Shown here: positions 57,401 to 64,000 of the stretch, one piece after another
Numbering within the stretch: position 1 is the first letter of the stretch
Layout: the number at the start of each line of letters is the position of its first letter
Assembly (NCBI GenBank): GCA_037039685.1
Contig: JAWNGF010000001.1
Location: forward strand, 1,116,001 to 1,180,000
Origin: Ceratobasidium sp. AG-K
Taxonomy: Eukaryota > Basidiomycota > Agaricomycetes > Cantharellales > Ceratobasidiaceae
Direction: 5' to 3'
DNA length: 64,000 nt
Position numbers and translations under genes: made by a program
The notes under the pieces: generated by a model
What the model was told of the DNA's origin: nothing
The model's database searches: none
The model's input: the letters and a program-made list of their open reading frames with translations, nothing else

Positions 57401-60400
57401 CTATTCGCGAATCGCTTGTCCAAAATAGAAAATGTCTGGAGGGAGGCTTTCGCAGCGGTGATAACGAGGATGGACTCGGCGTCCGCGGTACTTCTCAGCG
57501 TAAACTGTGGGTTCAGCAACAGGCACAGGTAACTCTTCTTTACAATAATATCGTCGGTCTTCCAACCGCTCGCTGGCTCAACCTCTCCCTGACCTTGGCA
57601 CTTGACAGGCTGGGGAACATTTAGATGTGACGAATCGCGCGACCCGCCTTCTGCCGTAAATATTTTCCGGATTGTATGAGCAGCGGCTTGCGCCCGATTC
57701 TTCGTGGTCGGACCAGTATTGGAATCCTGAGAGGTACGGGGGGATTTCGAGAGGGGAGCTGTCGATTGTTCCCGAATAAAGCGAACGGCTCGTTCCGATA
57801 AGTGATACTCAAACCCTCGTCGGTTCCGTGAAGAATAGTAGTAGTCTAGGATAATCTGTGCTACAAGTAAGAAATTGCCAAGGCTGAATGCAGCTACTGT
57901 CTTACGTTGCGAGTGTTGTTATTCAGATGGACTTGTGGGCAGTGTATCTGATAAATGTTATCGAACTGGGACCAATCAATGTCGACTTCGAAATAAGCTG
58001 GGTAATCTTGAGCAAGGGTTCCTGTGGAAATCCACGCTGCCTCTCTCATTTTGCGCTGCGCAAAGTGGACTTCGGTGCTCTCGAGTTTGTCAAGATGCTC
58101 GCGCAAGAGTTCAATCTTCTTTTCTAAGACCTCCTGACGACTCCGAAGCACTTCAGCCTAGCCCAACATTAGTTCCATATCTAACTCGGGTTTAGTTACA
58201 ACCTTACCTCAGTCGTGTCAATACGGTTAGAGTTCGACGTTCCAATCGCTTTCGCGTCCTCCCGGTAGCCGACGACGTCCGAAAGGTCTTCCGCGAGTGC
58301 CTGTAGTCGCTGATGGCACATCATTGCCTGAACCTGTATCGTAGCTGCTCATATTGCTCAGTACAGCACAAACGTTGAATTGTTGCCGTTTACTCACACA
58401 ACTCGCTCCCCATCAAACAAACATGCGTATCCTCATTACCAAATCGCGATACGACCTCTTTCTGAGGAGGAGTGCAGGTTGTATGCGCTGCGTCTTGAGC
58501 TGGCAAACGTTCCGGTTTCTTGAGGTATGTGATACGAGGGCAGGAGGCAGCGGTAAAAAGCCAAATTCCTGGTCTATCATCGGTCGGAGCCCAGTCTGTT
58601 TCTACGAAATCATCCAAATCCACCCAGCGAGATGTCAGCCGTTCCCTCGAAGAATCAGGCAATGGGGGGTGAGCAGAAGACGAGGCTTGCGTTTCCCCAT
58701 TCGGCGGAGGTGGAAGTTCGACGACAGGTTTCTCTGGTTCCTTGAAGTGAGCTAGCATAGCACGCAGGTCGAGTCCTTTGGCAATAACCTCAGCTGCGTA
58801 AAATGGTTTATGGACCTTGGTCTTGGTATGGCCTGTGACTTCGTTCCTGATAGACTCCACTTGGTCGCGCTGATGCAAATCCACCTGGAAAGACTCGATA
58901 ACGGCCTTAATTCCCACGCAAGGGGTAATGCCGGTCGCCCATGACGCCCGAGAATCTTGCCTATAGACGTGGGAAATGAAAAGAGGAGACAGGGAGAACC
59001 GGTACTTGATGGTAACAAGGTGACGGGTGAACTTCAAAGGTGGCGGCTTGTCGGAAGGATAAAGCGAGCCTTGTCGAATGGGGAGCAACATCGGGCCGTT
59101 TGGAGGGTTGAACACGTACCACCACGAGAAGAAGTGCGCGAATGCCTTGGGGCTGAGATGGAAGCTGCTGTAGCCCGCTTTCGAGGGAGAAGCGTTCATG
59201 GGTGATATCAAAGACAGCGAAAAATGGATATAGTCCGAGCGGAACCCTGCGAACGAGTCAATCTTTGGGTCACCAGTACTCGGTCGCAGTTTGACATCGT
59301 AGTGCGGGCGAAAATCGAACTTCCTGCAAACCCCGGACGTATGGTCTGCTGTACAATCGGGTCCGCAGTTACGTTCCAAAACGAATCCTAGTCCAAGTTT
59401 GACACCATTTGTAAGTTTGGCACATATCTTCTGCATGTGCGGTCGCTGAGAGCCCGTCTGGGAGAGGGTAGCAGCGTGACCACCTGAAGTGGGCCGTGAA
59501 GATGCTTCTACACTACCCGAATGCGGTTCCGCAAAGCTAGGAAGGCTGTAATCCATTTAGCCAAGGCTTGTTCAAGACGAGGGCACACTTACTTTGGAAT
59601 GCCGACTACCATCCTATCCCCGCGGAATTGAATCAACTCCTTTTCTTCCTCTAGGTGATACCCAACGAATATTTCGGGATGCCCAGTCCAACACAATGCA
59701 AATCCAGCACCATTCCCACTTATCTCATATGGATCACGGGAGCCTAAACAAAACTTAGTTCAGATACATGGAAACGCAGCTGGGTGTTGGGGTAAATACC
59801 TTTGACGAGTAGGTTTAGGCCTGCAGTAAAGGAAATACGCAGCTTTCCATGTAAAGAAAGGCGGAGTTTATCCCAGAACCCGAGCGGTGGGGATGGATCC
59901 CGAGACGGATGTGACAAGGAGTCTAGGATACGCATCACGTCTGCCACACAAGGCTGGTACGAAACCCCCCACGATATGTCCGTAGCGTAAGAAGACGTAA
60001 CTTGAACAACGGGGCTGGCATAGGTTTTCACAGGCATGCCAGTTTTGGGAATAAGCAATGAGAATCCTGGTTGCTCGTCGAGTCCGAGGCCTTCGGGGAA
60101 CTACAGTTGATGGTAGCCACTCAACCGAATCGGAGGGTCCAATCTCCTCTGCGATTACGAGGTCAGCAAACGCGGTCCAGGAAGGGGACTGATCAGAGTT
60201 CGGGCGAACATGCAGAAGCGGGAGCGGATAGTCGCGTAGCGTCACCATGGCGTAGCGCATTTCCCACGGATGTTAATTGGGACCAGGAGTGTGTATTGCG
60301 TGTCCAGTGGAAGGCCTCCTGTGCGTTTGAGGAATTCGGGTAGCGACGATCCAGAAAACGATGGTTCCACTAAATCGATTCGTACGCCATCGAACACAAG

Positions 60401-63400
60401 TCGAATGAGCGGCGAGACCGTCTCCATAGGCCTAATATTCAATGGAACAGGTTCGTCGACATCGAGCGAGCCCGGTATCTGACCGACTCGTCGGAGCTGT
60501 GCCTCTTCGCGCTTGGAAATAGCCATCTTGCCAGTGTTGTACGCGCTTATCCAAGCGCTCGAGTTGAACTGTTGCAGCCTTTGATGAGCTTCGTCGATAG
60601 AGATAGTGTGTTTCCCGCCAAAGTGCCACTCGTGTGGGCCGGTAGCACTCGCTACTGGATTCAGTTCGTCCCCTGCCTCGACCTGTATAGCCTCGACCTT
60701 AGCCTTAAACGCGTCTTCCCTGACCATTCGCTCTTGTTGTTCCTTCGAGCCAGCTCTCCAAAGTAAGGATAATTTCGTTTCGAATGGATCGTCCGCAGCC
60801 TCGATGACCAATGCGTTGATGTTGATAACTAAAGGAGGTACATGTTTCGCGTCTTCGGCCTCGGGAGTTCCCATTGCGACAAAATGGTCTGCACGAACGA
60901 TGTGGAACAAGTGTTTGCTTGATTTGGCCATAAGGGAAATTTCTTGGATCAGGCTTGCGAACGAGAATCCATGAGGTATCCGGAGGCGAGCGCCCTGACC
61001 ATTGATCGAAATGTGCGAGGATTCCGGCGTTGGCGCAAGCACCTCGAGGTGACGCATTCGAAGGACTTCGTCCCATTTGCCGTCCTCGGCAAGCGCCCAA
61101 CCATGCAGGACCCCGAAGGATATCTCGCGATGAGAATCACGTAGAGCAACCTTGGCCTTTTCGATGCAGAGGTACACCTTTTGAGTGCCCGGCAAGTCCA
61201 CTCGAGCCTGAATATTGTTCACGTTCGCGACAGCATGGGTCGTCAGATCGTGGCTGGTCGATGGGCGGGGCCGTGCCTCTACACGAGGGGCGCGTTTGGT
61301 TGCGAGTCGGGGTAGTGCGGTAGACGCGGCAGCAATGCAGTAAATGTGATGGAGGGATATGTTGAGCTTGATTCGACGAACGTCGGCTACGACCCGACAA
61401 ACGTCATGGAGTGAGGAGTGAGGGACAGCAGTTCGCTTGAGTAGAACGTCAATCCGTATCTGCGGGATGTTGAGCAACGCGGTTGGAACAGTGGTTGACT
61501 TGTTCTCCCAATCACAAAGCGGGATAAATGCGCTCCCGAAATCCACAATTGGGCGGATTTGAAATTTGAACGCGTCCAACCGCATGACCGCGCCCTTTTC
61601 TCCAGCGGCATCGTTGAGTTGTTGTGAGATGGACGTCGACTCGCAAAGGATGTCGGCAGGTAGCTGCAGGCGATCCGATGCTGGGTGGAAGTAAACCGCT
61701 CGCCACGTGTCCGGAAACCATGCTGACGGTCATGCATCAAAGAGTAACCCAGTGCGACCCCAATCCGAAGCTCGACTCCGCGTTTGACAGGCTTGGTATT
61801 GCCCGGAGCAAGATCACGACCGGAGGCGAGACACGATATGGTACCAATAGCGAAATGGGCATTGACGCCGGCGGGAAGAATTCCCAGCAATGGTTTCTTG
61901 CTTTTTGCAACGGCTGGCGGGAGCTCTTGGTCGGGGAGTGAATGGGCATCAAGCATATCTGGAAGTACACTGATCGCTACGGGATTCGTCATGTCCACAA
62001 CGAGGGAGTCGCAGGCGCATTGGACGCGGGAGATAAATGCCGTGCGATCCACACTGGGGATTTGGGCACTGTCCGGCATCGCAGCGAGAACATCGCCCTT
62101 TGCGCGCAATTCCACTTCAGCGAGGCGAATCATACTATGTCGACCGGGCTGGGCTGTTGGAACCCTGTCTTCGAAAATAATCTGCAATCCGCCGGACCAA
62201 TAAACCCAGTGACGCCAAACTGCAGAGATATGGGGCATCGACGAGGTGGATAGACTCGGCAAAGGGCTCGCGGGAAGGGTCGCGACGAACATAAGGTCTG
62301 TGGGTAAATTCCGAGTAGCCATGCAGCTCGAACTGTGGAACGCGAAGGTGGACACCCGCCAAGCTTGCGGTTTGTGGGCCATGATTATCCAAGCAGAAAA
62401 GCATATTAAAGCCGCCAGTCTGGATATCAACAATTAATCGGGGTATATGCATAATAGACGACTTTGCCGGAGCTGGCTTTGGAGTTGACGGTGAGGCAAA
62501 TCTTCTACTCAAGGCTTCCAGCGCCTGTAAGTCCTTCATTGTACCACTAACAACTAGAGGATCAAGTGTAGCTTCGATAACGAGAAGATATTGATTAGGA
62601 TCCAGTCGAGTCGAAGGGATCCAAGAAGTGTTCAAAGCTCTAAGCACAAATCGGTCGAGAGTCAAAAGTGGAACCACGGTCTTCCCAGCCGAAGCCATCC
62701 ACCCCAAAGTGGTTGCTCCCACCCCGGCCTCGAGAGCTAGCGCTTCACCTTTTTCTTGGATCATCGACTTCCCTAGCCATTTACGATGCAGTTCGTGTGA
62801 CTCCGGGTTGCTAATCCCGCCTTTGGCAAAAATGCCGTTGACGATAAAGCGCAGGCGGTCTGGAAGATCGACTGTGGACGCATTGGCACTCGAACTGGTT
62901 GTACATTCGAACCTCGGTAGCTGGAAATCAAAATTCTTGAACACTTCGGGAAGTTTCTGCGGTTGGTGAGCGATGATAAAACGGTTATGGTGCTCATGTT
63001 CTTACCAGCGTGCCCCTCTTTTTAGCCCGCTCTTGAAAACGACGGCGATACTACCCATTAGAAGTTAGCAACATTCCTTTCAAACTATTCAGAAGCTCCT
63101 TACGATTAGGATACGTGCCCTCGAGCCAGCCGATAGGATGGGAGAGATTGGAGATGTTGGGGACAGCGGCTCCTCCGATATTGTGTCTTCTGGGATGGGG
63201 TTCCTTTCTAGTCTTGTGCCTTCCGGAGCTAATACCTCCGAGACTCGGCGTGCCGAATTCAGGGCATTGTCAAGATCGACGGAAAGTTGTCCCAAGGCGA
63301 CGACCAGGTCCAAGCTCTGTCGCTCAAAGGCTGCTCGTCCAGGAATGAATCTAACGGAGCTCTCTAGTCGACTGGGTCCTTCAATTTTGAACACTGATAC

Positions 63401-64000
63401 TGCGGCAGGATCGGCGATAGTTCCGCTAGTGGTACCGTTTGCGGTTGACCTTGGTCGAAGCGTGCCTTCAACGTGGCCTATCTGGATGGAAGCGCCAGGA
63501 ATTATATTAGTTCGTCCCCAAGCGCGGTGCCAAGTTCGGTCCAAGCTTCCCCTAAGCCTGAGTTGCCAGTTGCCCATGCGAGTCAGTCGTCGCAAAGCTG
63601 AGACCTCGGCGTCCTCAGGCGGAGAGTGGTCCACCATTATCTCGAGTTCAGAGAACTCCACCCGGGTTGACAAGCGGACTTGTTCAATTGACACAGTGAG
63701 GTTGTCTGCTCTGGGCAAAGTCAACGTGGCACGATTGAGCTCGAAATCCACTGCTTGCATTAAAATCGGGAGGAACCGAATGACGGCGCGAAACGCGCAA
63801 CGAACAGGATACGGAAAACGGGCCGTAGTAGGCCATCAAGGTGGCGGGCCAACGATGGGGCGATTCGTTTTACAACAGTAAGTGGGGGGGCTACTGTGTC
63901 GTTGGCAGAATTGGTGAAAAGAGCAAAGTTCTGGATGCTGAACCTTGAGCGGCGAGAACGTAGGGAATGAGCATCGCGAGGAGGGGGAGGTTTTTTGAGC
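54500..64000 (-). CDS. FMP27: Fmp27/SABRE/BLTP2 bridge-like lipid-transfer protein (5' end outside window)
   Basis: Very large repeating-beta-groove protein that moves phospholipids at endoplasmic reticulum-plasma membrane contacts. The window's last bases encode the N-terminal region (FSIQNFALFTNSAND, APSLARHLDGLLRPVFRILF); the true start lies beyond 64000. The frame is lost once at 63784-63793 (one base missing in gtttcgcgcc), resuming as AVIRFLPILMQAVDFELNRATL. Exons follow through 62.9-60.2 kb, then the family signature GFWDK (59867-59881, in PPLGFWDKLRLSLHGKLRISF), GFRSDYIHFSLSLISPMNASP, FHLSPKAFAHFFSWW, PIRQGSLYPSDKPPPLKFTR, VTIKYRFSLSPLFISHVYRQD, HQRDQVESIRNEVTGHTKTKVH (59.3-58.8 kb), a coiled segment near 58.1 kb, and C-terminal exons with DRIILNVDKLAVSATAQNFVAIY and KVGRKIMAYVFPHRAI. 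The last 1 kb is Ser/Pro-rich and includes another possible one-base break at about 54.95 kb. The end at 54500 (KKELGMEDVGNWFVLDHPQL exon) is probable. Confidence 0.93.

Noticed and set aside
1..64000. CRISPR arrays, bacterial operons, riboswitches, rRNA or viral genes
   Set aside because: None seen; intron-rich eukaryotic gene structures throughout, and no regularly spaced repeats of CRISPR type.

Overview
This window is nuclear DNA of a filamentous basidiomycete. The genes are intron-dense with short (about 50-60 nt) GT-AG introns. The gene content (PriA-like cysteine-rich secreted protein, expanded BTB proteins, PMT2, Fmp27, fungal V-ATPase subunit f) points to Agaricomycetes, and the overall flavour is most like Ceratobasidiaceae (Rhizoctonia/Ceratobasidium); the species is inferred, not shown. 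Both ends cut through very large genes: an ATR/Mec1/Rad3 checkpoint kinase on the left (its 3' end lies outside) and an Fmp27/SABRE/BLTP2 bridge-like lipid-transfer protein on the right (its 5' end lies outside).

Layout: 0-8.2 kb ATR kinase (-). 8.8-9.3 kb V-ATPase subunit f (-), apparently with a 2-nt microexon. 9.8-25.8 kb is the accessory heart of the window: six tandem, same-strand RBR (RING1-IBR-RING2) E3 ubiquitin ligase genes, called A-F here, with a PriA-like cysteine-repeat secreted protein on the opposite strand between A and B. All six keep the RING2 catalytic Cys context. A short exon joint inside RING2 is shared by the copies checked, but their C-terminal tails are unrelated in sequence, and five of six end in hydrophobic, probably membrane-anchoring segments. 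27.7-28.5 kb small secreted protein with two frame breaks. 28.5-30.8 kb gene-poor DNA with a MITE-like inverted repeat, short dyad-rich DNA and a 20-base C run. 30.8-35.3 kb a divergent pair: MFS sugar transporter (-) and L-rhamnonate dehydratase (+), suggesting uptake and catabolism of L-rhamnose or a related sugar.

35.7-42.0 kb housekeeping genes: KEOPS subunit Cgi121, an equilibrative nucleoside transporter and the protein O-mannosyltransferase PMT2. 42.2-43.6 kb a short-chain dehydrogenase/reductase. 43.9-47.6 kb three tandem BTB/POZ proteins with a shared Cys-pair C-terminal region. 47.9-50.4 kb a four-helix integral membrane protein. 51.6-53.3 kb nicotinate phosphoribosyltransferase. 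54.5-64.0 kb Fmp27.

A cross-cutting observation: at least six interruptions of otherwise good reading frames (secreted protein twice, Cgi121, PMT2 tail, third BTB gene, Fmp27 N-terminal region, and possibly a seventh near the Fmp27 C-terminus) are all of the same sign, one missing base, mostly at short homopolymers. That looks more like residual assembly deletions than pseudogenisation. Exon boundaries given below were found by eye from frame continuity and GT/AG sites; several 5' ends are provisional and are marked so.
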